The notes beneath the pieces are model-generated. The model searched no databases. It was not told the DNA's origin and saw nothing but the letters and a program-made list of their open reading frames with translations. 64,000 bases of DNA from Larus michahellis (Eukaryota; Chordata; Aves; Charadriiformes; Laridae), in assembly GCF_964199755.1 (NCBI RefSeq), contig NC_133904.1, positions 682,001 through 746,000 of the forward strand. Reading direction: 5' to 3'. Below, in pieces: positions 1-13,900 of the stretch (the stretch's first letter is position 1; each line of letters begins with the position of its first letter). Position numbers and translations under genes: made by a program.

Positions 1-3309
<3,309 letters not shown>

Positions 3310-3355
3310 CTAGGAGAATGTAAATACTGTATAATAGCAAGCCCTGAAGATGTTT

Positions 3356-3361
3356 AATAAA
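3356..3361 (+). terminator. BLM: BLM proximal poly(A) signal AATAAA
   Basis: A canonical AATAAA lies 47 bases after the BLM stop and is followed by a T-rich stretch (CCTTTGTTTCATTTGC) that could act as the downstream element. Use of this site would give an unusually short 3' UTR of about 60-70 bases. Confidence 0.75.
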
Positions 3362-3426
3362 CCTTTGTTTCATTTGCTAAACCATCTGAGACTTGTACAT
3401 TTGTCAAGTACGAAAACCTCACATTA

Positions 3427-3432
3427 AATAAA
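3427..3432 (+). terminator. BLM: BLM distal poly(A) signal AATAAA
   Basis: A second canonical AATAAA lies 71 bases beyond the first and is followed by TGTTTTTAAA. Either signal, or both, could end BLM transcripts. Confidence 0.65.
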
Positions 3433-4252
3433 TGTTTTTAAACTCATAAGCTTATTTGGCCCTTTCTACTGTAAACAAACCAGAGTTCTGACTGGCTCTA
3501 GAAACCCCGCTATTCCAGTGGAAACGATCAGCTACGATTACAGCTACCTCAGGGATACGCTTGAGACCATACATCAGAAGCGGTTGCTGGAACTGCGCAT
3601 CCCAAAGCCGTGGTTGCCTCTGTTCCGCTCCCTTGCCACTTGCATAAGTACTTCAGAGCTCGAGAGCTGAGCTGCTCTTCTGAAAACGTAAGTCTCGGGA
3701 TGTTCTCCAGAGATAGAAAATATAATTAATGTTTGGAAGTTTCAGATTTTATTCCCCAGGTACTGGGGCTGGAGAGCGGGTGCAGAGCCTCCTGAGAGCG
3801 CCCAGGCCTGCCCCAGGTGTGCTTTTTTCAGTTGTTCATTTTTTCATTATTTTTAAAACCTGTGATCTTATCACAGCCATGCTGAAGGGCATTTGAGCTG
3901 CCCTCGGCTCCCAGTGCCCTGCCTTGCACCAGGCAGGCTGGTGTGTTCAGACGAGGGCTGCAGAGACGCGCCTGTTGGTGCACGCACGTCCCCTGCCATG
4001 CCTGGCAGCGCCGGGCCAGGACCAGCCCTTTGCTCGCTTGACTGGAGCAGAGGATTTCATCAGCTATTTCTGAGCAACAACTCCACGAGAGCTGGTCTTG
4101 GGGATTTTATGACCCCTCTTTTGAGCCTTCAGGCCGTTTCAATTAACCTCAATGTTAAAAATGTTCACTTTTTCTCTCCTGAGCATGCCAAGCTTAGCGC
4201 TTATTTGGGGAGCATAAACACATCACTCTTCTCTGCTGGCCACAGTCTGTTG
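3433..4252. other. Intergenic region between BLM and the CR1 element
   Basis: This is about 0.8 kb of mixed composition. It contains short open frames only, with no recognised gene, RNA or repeat. Confidence 0.7.
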
Positions 4253-4630
4253 TAGAATCACAGAATGGTTTGGGTGGGAAGGGACCATAAAGTCCCCCCC
4301 CCAGTGGCGTAAAACCTCCCACCAGCCCAGGTTGCTCCAAGCCCCGTCCAACCTGGCCTTGAACCCCTCCAGGGATGGGGCAGCCACAGCTTCTCTGGGC
4401 AACCTGGGCCAGGGGCTCACCGCCCTCCCAGCCAAGAATTTCTTCCTCAGATCTCACCTAAATCTCCCCTCCTTCAGTTTAAAACCGTTTCCCCTCATCC
4501 TTTCACTCCGTGCCCTTGTAAAAAGTCCCTCCCCAGCTTTCTTGTAGGCCCCCTTCAGACACTGGCAGGGGCTCCAAGGTCTCCCCGGAGCCTTCTCCAG
4601 GCCGAACAGCCCCAGCTCCCTCAGGACTGT
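4253..4630 (-). mobile_element. CR1 non-LTR retrotransposon, 5'-truncated 3' fragment
   Basis: Read on the + strand it opens with AGAATCACAGAATGGTTTGG, the reverse complement of the CR1 3' end with its ATTCTGTG-type terminal octamer. It continues through the familiar GGTTGCTCCAAGCCC, CCAACCTGGCCTTGAA and GCCTTCTCCAGGCCGAACAG blocks. The match stops near 4630, so the copy is 5'-truncated to about 380 bases and carries only untranslated 3' sequence. It lies antisense to WDR76 and ends about 210 bases before the WDR76 start codon. It is moderately diverged and not capable of movement. Confidence 0.93.
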
Positions 4631-4841
4631 GCCCCCTCCCGCCGCAGCCCTGGGGTGCCGACGAGCGTGCGCTGGTGCCCGCGCGGGCCCCGGGCTCTCG
4701 AGGCGAACACGGCCTCCCGGGGCCCGGCGGGGCCGGACCGCGCGGCCGCCCTGGCGGGAAGGCGCCGTGGGCGGGAGCCCGCCCGGGCCGCCCCTCGCCG
4801 GAGCGGGAAGCGGCCGACTCCGCCCCCGCGCCCGGCCCGTC
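4631..4841 (+). promoter_or_regulatory. WDR76: WDR76 CpG-island promoter and 5' UTR with E2F-type sites
   Basis: This GC- and CpG-dense stretch has no TATA box and lies directly upstream of the WDR76 ATG. A perfect E2F-type motif GGCGGGAA is at 4753-4760, and a second GCGGGAA lies at 4803-4809. WDR76 is a known S-phase-expressed gene in mammals, so E2F/DREAM control is expected from established knowledge. The transcription start cannot be placed from sequence alone. The ATG context (GTCATGG, G at -3 and G at +4) is favourable. Confidence 0.7.
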
Positions 4842-4910
4842 ATGGCGCTCTCGCAGACCGCTACATCGGAGCCTGAGGAGGCTTCGCCGAGCACCTGGCA
4901 GCGGATGCAG
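4842..4910 (+). CDS. WDR76: WDR76 exon 1 (start codon)
   Basis: The ATG at 4842 opens MALSQTATSEPEEASPSTWQ and the 23-codon exon ends in phase 0 at a GT donor (ATGCAG|GTCGGG). It joins in frame to exon 2. I chose this ATG because it is the first in this frame in good context just downstream of the CpG-rich promoter; an in-frame upstream start cannot be excluded. Confidence 0.8.
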
Positions 4911-7900
4911 GTCGGGGGCCGCCGTGAGAGCTGCCAGCCCGGGGCAGCGGGGAGAGCGGAGAGATGGCGGCAGGAAGGGGCCGGGGTTGTGAGGAGCGGG
5001 GCGGCGGGGGGAGCGGGGGCTGTGAGGAGGGGGGCGGGTCCACGAGGAGAGAGTCCGTGGGAGCCGGGCTGGGAGGAGGGGGGTCCGCAGGAGGCCGTGA
5101 GGAGATGGGAGGACGAGGGAGCCGGGTCCGTGAGGAGAAGGTCCGGGGGAGCCGGGGCTGGGAGGAGAGGGGACCGGGGCTGCGGGGAGAGGGACCTGGG
5201 GGGGACGGGGGCTGGGAGGAGAAGATCTGTGGGAGCCGGGGCTGGGAGGAGGGGGATCCGGGGGGGAGCGGGGGCTGTGAGGAAGGAGCCTGGGGGAGCC
5301 GGGGCTGGGAGGAGGGGGACCCGGGGGGGGCCGGGTGTATGAGGAGAAGGTCTGGGGGAGCCGGGGCTGGGAGGAGGGGGACCCGGGGGGGCCCGGGTGT
5401 ATGAGGAGGAGGTCTGGGGGACCGCGGCTGCAAGGAGAGGGGTCCCGGGGATCCCGGGGCTGTGAGGAGCGGGGCGGGAAGGCGGGTGTCAGGCGGGGCG
5501 CGGCGGGCGCGGGAAGGGCCCTGGCAGCGGCTCCCCGCCGAGCTCCTTCCCGCTCTCCCCCCGCAGGAGTCCACCCCGCCGGGCACGGCCGCGCTGCGGC
5601 TCAGCCCGGGGAAGGGCGAGCGCCGGGCCGTGGCGACGCGGCAGCTGCGGGTGCTGCTCACGCCGCTCGCCGTGGCGGGCCGGCGGCTGCCCCAGAAGCG
5701 GTTGCTGAGCGCCTACGGCGGCGCGGAGGGCACGGCCCCGGCCGGCAAGAAGCTCTGCCCGGAGCCCAGCCCGCGGAAACCGGCCCCCGCCTCGCCCCCC
5801 GCCACCCCGCCCGCGGGCAGCCCGGCGGGCAACGGCTGGGACGGCGCGTGGGATGCGGAGAGCGACGGGAGCGATGCGGGGACGGACGCGCCTCCGGTGA
5901 GTGCCCGGCCCGAGCCGCTGCCCCAGCGCCGGGAGCTGTTGGCTCCTTGGCCGCAAACAGGCGGAGGTTTTGTTTATCCAAACCACAGGATGGTGGTTTT
6001 GGGGTTCTCGAGACACACGTGTATTATGTCTGTAGAAGTAAAGTTTGCACGTATCTTTCCTCTCTAAATCATCTTTCTTCCTGTTTCTTTTTAACCACTC
6101 TGACTGGCAGTATAAAACTTCATTTTACCCTTTCAGAATGTCTAAGGGATGAAAAAAAATGTTCTCGCTATCGGTCTGAGTATATAAAACCCGGTAGCAA
6201 AAGCACAAGCGTGTTCTTGTGCTGTCAAACCACCTTCCCGACGTTTTTACGGATGGATACTGTCATAAGATAGGAAAGTTTTGTCAATGTTCCTTTATAT
6301 TTAAATCATCATTTTAACTTGTGAAGTCCACCTTCTCCTCTGTGAAGGATAAAAATGATCTAAGACCGTATTGTGTTTATGTGCAGTATTTAAGTTGTTT
6401 ATTGATTCACTTCAGTGTTGTTTTCTTTCTACCAAGATTTTGATGATCTGACCCTTTTTGTAGAATTAATGCTAAGGAGTAAGTTTTGTAATGCAAAACA
6501 TTGTATGGACGAGTTTTGGTATTGACATAGGATCACACCAGTTTGTATGGCTTTTTTTTTTTTTTTTTAACAAGTCTGTTGAACCACTTTAAAATGATTT
6601 AGACAATCGTTTTAGAGACTCACTTCCCAGAAGCCTGGGATGTCTCTTGCATGCCATGGAACTGTACATGGCAAGTACGGTTACATGGCATGTACAAAAG
6701 AGTAATTGGCTTTTCTTTTTGTAGGACGGACACTCGCAATTATCAGCTTATGAAAGGAAAAGACTGAAGAACATTACAGAAAATGCTAAATTCTTTGCTG
6801 CTTTAGAGCTGCATAAGGTTTGTATAGATTCTAAGTAGCTTCAAAATGTATTTCTCCAAGTGTGATGATAATTGTACTGTCATCCCTCTTGTTGTGAAGC
6901 CCTTCCCTAACAGTAGCAGGTGCATGAGGAAGGCCCTGAAAATGTTCTGAGACATCAGGACTGCCCTGACTGGGTAAAAAATTGGGAGTTTGTTCTGCTG
7001 GTTAACTTTTTCCAAAGGCAGGGGGGCATTGGTTAAACTGATAAAAAGTGAAGAAAGCAAAACCGCGCTGACACAGTATTCTGAACCAGTGGCACCCAGT
7101 TGTGTGGACCCACCCAGGCCAGATGAGGTGGCCCTGGGGTAAAATGCTCTCATGAAGGTGCTTGTTTGAGTGTGGTACACGCACCGTCCTGCTCGCTTGT
7201 GTAATGTGTGCTCCTTCCTGTGCACCCGCATTCCCCATCGAGGGCATTGAGCTCTTGTGTTTTAGACGCAGCGCACCCAGGTTATCTAACGGCAAGGCAC
7301 CAGGTGGCAGGTCTGGGGCTGGTGGAGGGTTCAGCTCCCTGTCCGGTGCAGGTCTGGGGCTGGTGGAGGGTTCAGCTCACCGCCCGGTGCTGGAGAGGCT
7401 CCTGGGAAGAGCCCGCAGGGTGTGTGCTGCTGGAGTCCTTCCCCATGTCCTGTCTAGTCTGGGCCATAGGGTGGACGCAAGTGCATTATAGTTCTTCTCA
7501 TGTTGGAGAAGTTGTCTAGAAAGTTAAGGTAGTGGGATTTGAAATGCTGTCACGTGAGTAGATCCAAATCTTTGCTCTTCTTTCTGCACTCTTTTATTCT
7601 CTCTTTTTTTTTTTTTTTCCTGTTTTCCAATTCATAATCTATCCCTTTTCTGGCAGCAGTGAGTGAATTACCTCCTTCAATGGCTGTGTGGTCACTGTAC
7701 CAAGTCACAAGACGTGGGTGGGCCTGTCTGGTAGGCAATAAGACTTCTTACCACCGAGACTGAAACCTGAGTGAAAATAACTCCTTTTCTTCCAGTTACT
7801 CTCAGAGAGGTCGGTATAGACTAGGCAGTCTGACTGGAATTGCAGCACTGCCCACAGAGTAGCGGAGACTGGCAAAAGGAGCTCAGGCCATCTCTGTTAC

Positions 7901-10900
7901 CGTTAGCCCTGGCCATTGTGGGCTCCAAGCCCAAGAACAGGTACCTCTTTTGCTGCCAGGGCTGGTGCTGCGTGGGCTGGAATGGTAGTGGAGCAGCAAG
8001 CGGTCTTAGCGGTGAGCTGGACGTGTGTAAGCTTTTCTGGAGTCCCAGTGAACTCAGTGCCTGTCTTCAAAATGTAATGGAGAAGAGGCTGTGAATGGAG
8101 GCCTCTGCGGTGACAGGTTCTGCTTTAAATGTCCTTCTGCGCCTGGTGCGTCGCGTTTGGAATATTTGATTTGTTCCATAAAAAGAACGGCTGCAGAACA
8201 TCCAGACTGTGCTGTGCTGCGTCCCGTTCACAGCAGTCAGGGAAGTCTTGCTGGTACATGGAAGCAAAGCGGACACAACACAGCTCAATGCTTAAAAATC
8301 CCTTTTTATTATTGTGATAAATAATTGCAATATAGTTTATTGCAGCCTTTAGATAATTGTATTTACACAGGTTGATCTTTTATGCTTGTTATATATACTT
8401 TTAATCTTGTTTTTTTCTCTTTTAAGTCAGCTGCAAGACTTCACCAAATTGCAACTAAAAGCCAATCTCATGCCACCAAAAGGTAAAATAACTTTCTATG
8501 AGACTTGTGTCACTGTTCCTTCATCGTGTGTTTGCTGTTTTAGCACTTCCATCTGCTGATACTGTGAAGAGGGAGAGCTAGTGAGGAGTCGCCCTATAAA
8601 GCTAAATGGGAATAACTGGTTATCTTAAGCTGTGTGAATTCAGGAACGGGTAGCTCCTCTAGGCAGCGCCTCTCCTCTGCCTTCTTTGGAACGAAAATGA
8701 CAGTAGTAATACCTTTGCCGTCAAATTACCGAATATGTTCTTTTTGTGATATTTGTATTAAGGTATTTCAAGACCATTTCTTCTTTCTGATGGTATTTTT
8801 GCACGATGGCTAAAGAGAGAAATGTTAAATGATAAAACAAATGATGGGAAAAGGCGTGGGAAAGAAAGGGGAGAGAGCTAGGTGCAAGGGATAGAGTAAC
8901 CAATTAGCGTAGAAGAGAAGACGTTTGGCAGTGCCAGGCAAAGCAGGAAAACGAGCTTAAGTGCAAAACAAAGAATAAGATATATGATGAAAGAAAGCAG
9001 AGAAAGATGACTAGATCAATGAATGGAAGGATGAATTATAAATAAGGAGGGCTGGGAAGAAAAGTGACAGTGGCAGGATGTATTACAAGCAAAACTAAAA
9101 CGCAGTACATATACATGCCTTGCGAAGTGCTCTTCTTGCTGATCGTTGCTGTTGCTGAAGGCAAAAGTAATCCCAGCCCTCCTAAAGTGAATCCGAGCGA
9201 GTTAGGCTGGAAGTCTGGGCCCAGGTGTTAGAGCTGTACGTCTGAACCTACTCTGTAGTCTCCTACTTAAATGCAGAGGGCTTGTCTTACTTTCCTGTGT
9301 CTGTAATTTTGAAATGTTTTAGTAGTTCTAGGGCTAAGCCTAAAAAGGCAGAAGATGAAACAGTGCGGCGAAGATCTATGCGCTTGCAAAGAGTAGAGCC
9401 ATCGGGAGCTCCAATGCCGGAGATGCCTGCCCAGCCAGAAGCAGAGGAATATGTAAGATGGGGAGGGGTTAGAGATGTGTGCGCGTGTATACACAGCTTT
9501 ATGAAAATACTGCTGGTGAAGCTGACTGATAACACTCGTCATTGCTGAGCTTATCGTAAAAACCTTCAGACATGTGGGAAGGTGCATTATACAGTGGCAA
9601 TAATAAAAGGTCTGTTCTTTCACCCTCGAGCAGCCTGACTAGCAGGCTTCCCATGTCCTCGCTGAACGTTAGTCAATATTCTGTGACTGGGCTTGATGAA
9701 ATAGTGCAGTTTTGGATGATCAGAAGGGTCCTGAGGTAAAATGTTACGCATTTTTCAACAGCCCATAGATTTGAGCAGATTTAAATTCAAAGTTTTATTA
9801 CTCTGTTTTAATGTTGCTTCACTGTAACTTTTGATCTAGTTTATTTTCCTTTGCGATATTTACTACCTCTTTGAAGTAGTTATATAGCAGTAAGTAAAAA
9901 TTCTATTGCTCGGAGAGATGGGAATTTAAATCTTCCATGGTGCCGTAGAATAAAGCTAAATCTCTGTAATATAGTTCTTGAAGATCAACCTCGGTGGGGT
10001 GTCAGAAAGGAGAGGAAAAAACATGAGGTAGCTGTTTGTCTTTGCTGCTGTGTTTACTGAAGTTCTATTTATCTTTTTAATAAGATTTGATACAAACTTT
10101 GTTGTTGTTATGTTTATTTCTTGTATTATCATAGGTGTGTTCTCAGAATATCTGCTGTGTGGAAAGTAACGATTCACCTTGTTTGTAGTTTTAGTTGATT
10201 TGAGTTATGGAAATTGCTAATGTCATTCCAGCCTCAGGTTCCAGCCGGACCTTTGCCAATGATTCCAGAAGATCAGATGGAGAATGGTAAATTGACAGAA
10301 GAATTATTGACTACATGGATGAGGATAAGCGAGGTATTACTAGTTACAATTAGTTATTTTTGGATAAAGTCATTTAGCTTGAGTTCTATGTAATCTAATT
10401 CGACTAAATATTTCCTTTCTGTCTGTAGATGAAAGCTAACGATACCGAAGAGCAGACGTGTGACATGAAAAGGTAATCTGAAGGCAGCAGCTAAAAACTG
10501 GGTATTGTCTTGTTCTCCTTCTTTCTTCTCTTGAATAGCTAACGTTTTAACGATGCTGTCTAGATACCAAGGCAGCCTGAACAGCATGGGCCTCAGTGAA
10601 GATAACGTTAAAAAGGTGGTGAAATACCGAGTGTGTTCTATGGCAATCCATCCTTCCGAAAGCATCATCTTTGTGGCAGCTGGAGACAAGTCCGGGCAGA
10701 TCGGTCTCTGGAACGCGGTGAGCTGTTCGTGTGCTCTGCACCCGGCAGAGCTGTTTGCTGCAGGATGGGTGCAGATGGGGCGCAGCCTGGGGCGTTAGTT
10801 TGTCAGCCTCGCGGTGGTATTTTACACTTTCCCCATTCTTACGGATAACACTGGGGTGTCTCTTAAATTGAAGCTCACCAGAATTGCTTGAAAGGTCAGT

Positions 10901-13900
10901 CCTTGGCAAGGCCAGCTTTAATGGGAGGAAAGGTTGCTCTGGTAATTTTGGGGGGCAGAGCAGAAGAAAATGGATCACTATCTGAAACAATTTTATCAGT
11001 GAGGGTTAAAATTCTATTTTGCTGTTGAGAGATTGAGATTCTAATTCCAGTACCCTTGTAGCAATACCACAACTGAGTTTTGGAGAGTGAGACGAAATGG
11101 GTGCTCAAGTACTTGTGTTCTGAGTTTGTAGAGGTTTTGAGTAGCTGCAGTGAGTCACTGTTTTTTCCCAGGCAGCAGAGATGAAATTGCCATGCCAATA
11201 TATGCTGGCACGTATTTACTTACGTTGTCTGGAAAACAGCTTAGCATTTGGTGCTTTGAAAACTTTTGAGGGCTCTGCAGATCGTCTCACCATCATTTCT
11301 GAATTGCCTTAATTACTCCTGCAGCGAGAATCTTTATTCATGCCCTTGACTTACACCTTTGTAACCTTCTTCCGCTTTGATCCCACGTCACCCAAGCCAG
11401 CTGCTTGAAGTTCACACCATGCAGGCTTTCTTCTCGTTTTTCGCAATGCCGTTAACCTCTTGAGTTTCTCTCGATCAATTTCTGCTTTGACAGCTTCAGG
11501 AAACTGATCAACTAAATTCAGCTCTGAGACTCTTATTCAATTATGAAGAAGTTTAAACTGCTCCGTACGATTCAGCTCTGACTGTGCAGCTGCATTACTG
11601 CCTGTCGAAGCGTGTGAGCTGGTGACGGGGAGGCTGAGGGCTCTGAGTGCTGCAGGCTCTCCTCGTGGCAGAGGAAGCCCAGAATTGCTAAATCTACTCT
11701 TTTCCCTTTTTTTTTATTCTCGTGAAGTGGGTTGGAATTGACCAAGTCTGGGAGCAGAGTAATCTTTGTGGAATGAACTGGTACTTGTTCCAAATGACCT
11801 ATTCAGTTTCTTTTAAATTATCAGCTTGAATGATGCCAGAATTAGAAGAGAAGTTATAGGAGATTATGCTTTACTTTCAGTTTGTGTCACTATAGCTGGA
11901 GTTCAAAGTAACCTGATCTGTACGTATTTTGATGTAAAAGGCATAAACATACATTTGGTCCCCAGCAAGGTGGTGTTCAGCTGTGGTAACTGAGAAACCA
12001 GTTCTGTCAGTAAAAAAGCCAGATATTGATGTGCAGATACAGTAGTGATGGCTGCAGTCACAGAAGTGCGCTTAAATTACAGCAGGAAATGGCAGCTCTT
12101 CCTAATTAGGAAACACTTCTGAAACTGAGAGTAAATTCTTAGTGCTCTTTTGAGCTACGTTACTTGTATGGCGGTGAAAATGGTAGTGGGAGGGAGGCCG
12201 TAGCCTGGCGGCGCTGTGTCCGTGTGAGGGCAGTTCTCTCTTCCAATGCGAGCTGAGACTCCCTTTGTTGCAGTAAGACGTCAGCCTGGGCCAGCTGGGC
12301 CCCCGGGCGGGCTTGCTGCCTGTTACCTGTGCCGATGTCTCCACACATCAACACCCTACTGCCTCCTCCATACAGTTGTCCAGAGCGGACTGAGAGCATT
12401 TGGAAAACAGAGACTATTTTGAAAGTTGCAGTAATTAACAGAAATAACTACGGTGATTAGCACCTGTGTCCATTGAATCTCAATTGTTTTCCAGAGCTGT
12501 AAGTCCGAAGAAGGAGCGCGTGTCTTCATTCCGCACAGCTACTCGGTCACCTGCATGCATTTTTCTCCGTGCAATCCTGCTCACTTGCTGTCCCTAAGCA
12601 TGGAGTCTCTGCGCTGTGGTGATGTTACCAGAGCTGTCTTCGATGAGGTGGGTGCTCCCGCGGTTGTGCTGCAGACGCCTTGGAAATCTCTTGGCGTGTC
12701 CTGCTGTGAGGCTTTAGTCTCCTTGTACCCAAGTCGTTGTGTGCTGATTGTTTTGTTAACAAGAGAGTTCAAGATTCCGTTTCCACAAGGACAGATGAAG
12801 TAACCTTTAATTAACATCATAAAAATGTGGAGATGCTTCTACTCAATTAAACATATTAACAACTTGGGCACTCCCAATTTCCTTCCTGGAGAGGCAGTTG
12901 CAGTTGTTGAATTTAATTTCATCTTTGTACTTAAGCAATACGTGTGTCTTTACAAAAGCAGTACCTTTTAATGGTGACAAACAAGAGTGATTTAAAGAAC
13001 TAAATCTTAACAAAAAAACCCCCACCCAAATAAACGTTGTGAAACAACATAAAGCACGAGTTGACTTTGCTTTTCTCAGTCTTGAAGTGAGCAAAATGCT
13101 GTGACTGCCTTCCCGGTGAGCCAGACAGCTGAACGGAGGAGCTTCGTGAGGCTTGCTTGCTTTGCTTATATTTTGACAGATATGTCTGCATTGATCAGGT
13201 CTCTAATGTTGGAAAGTATAACGAGCCACAACAGCATAAAGAGCTTTTTTTCCCCAACCCGTACAAGCAGCGTAATTTTGGTGGGGTTGCAGGCAGGCCA
13301 GATGCGTGGGAAGTATCTGCAATGGGTCAGTCAGGAGGCCGGAAGGTCTTTCTTTGGGACAAAGGCTTGCAAGAATGTGTCTTTAGTGGTCGGGGGAAGA
13401 GAAAGGCCGTTCTTCTGCTCCATTTACCTTATGCCAGCTTACACGGCCTGGTGATAACCTCTGGGAGCGCTCCTGCCGTTGGGAAGAATACAGCTGCTGA
13501 GGAGGAGAGCCTGCGCACCTCCGGGGAGCTGGAGCAGGGAAGCTTTCCTGCAGCATTGTCCTTGTGGCTAATTGCTGCTGTGAGGGGAAACGTCCGTGGG
13601 ATAAGATGGCCTGACATCCTGACCGATCTCCCAAATTACAGGAAGCCAAATTCGCATTTCTGCACCCGATCAAAGGTTTCCGTAGGGTTGGAGAAAGGGG
13701 TGCAATCATTAATCCTCACGTGCTCAAGGATAACAGCCATTTGATTACTGGAACGCAGAGGTGATAGCGTCTCCGAAGAGTTTTGACAGCATTCAGAGTC
13801 TGTTGTTGCCAGTTTGTTTTGGATGGTTAAATATCTGCTCTCTGGAAAGCGTACCAGTCTTACAGAAAGGTTACCTACCTGGATAGCTGAGGCTGGAGCT

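Noticed and set aside
4861-5661. 266-codon Pro/Ser-rich open frame on the - strand
   Set aside because: It is the antisense reading of the intron 1 minisatellite and of exon 2; repeat-derived, no independent support.
10539-10563. Earlier splice acceptor for WDR76 exon 8 (AG at 10537-10538)
   Set aside because: It would place an in-frame TAA immediately after the junction; the acceptor at 10563 restores the conserved WD40 reading.
13157-13744. 195-codon open frame in WDR76 intron 9, including a stretch with exon-like borders (about 13642-13758)
   Set aside because: The WDR76 protein is continuous without it, the possible exon would break the phase-0 junction, and the residues match no WD40 or DDB2-like sequence I know.
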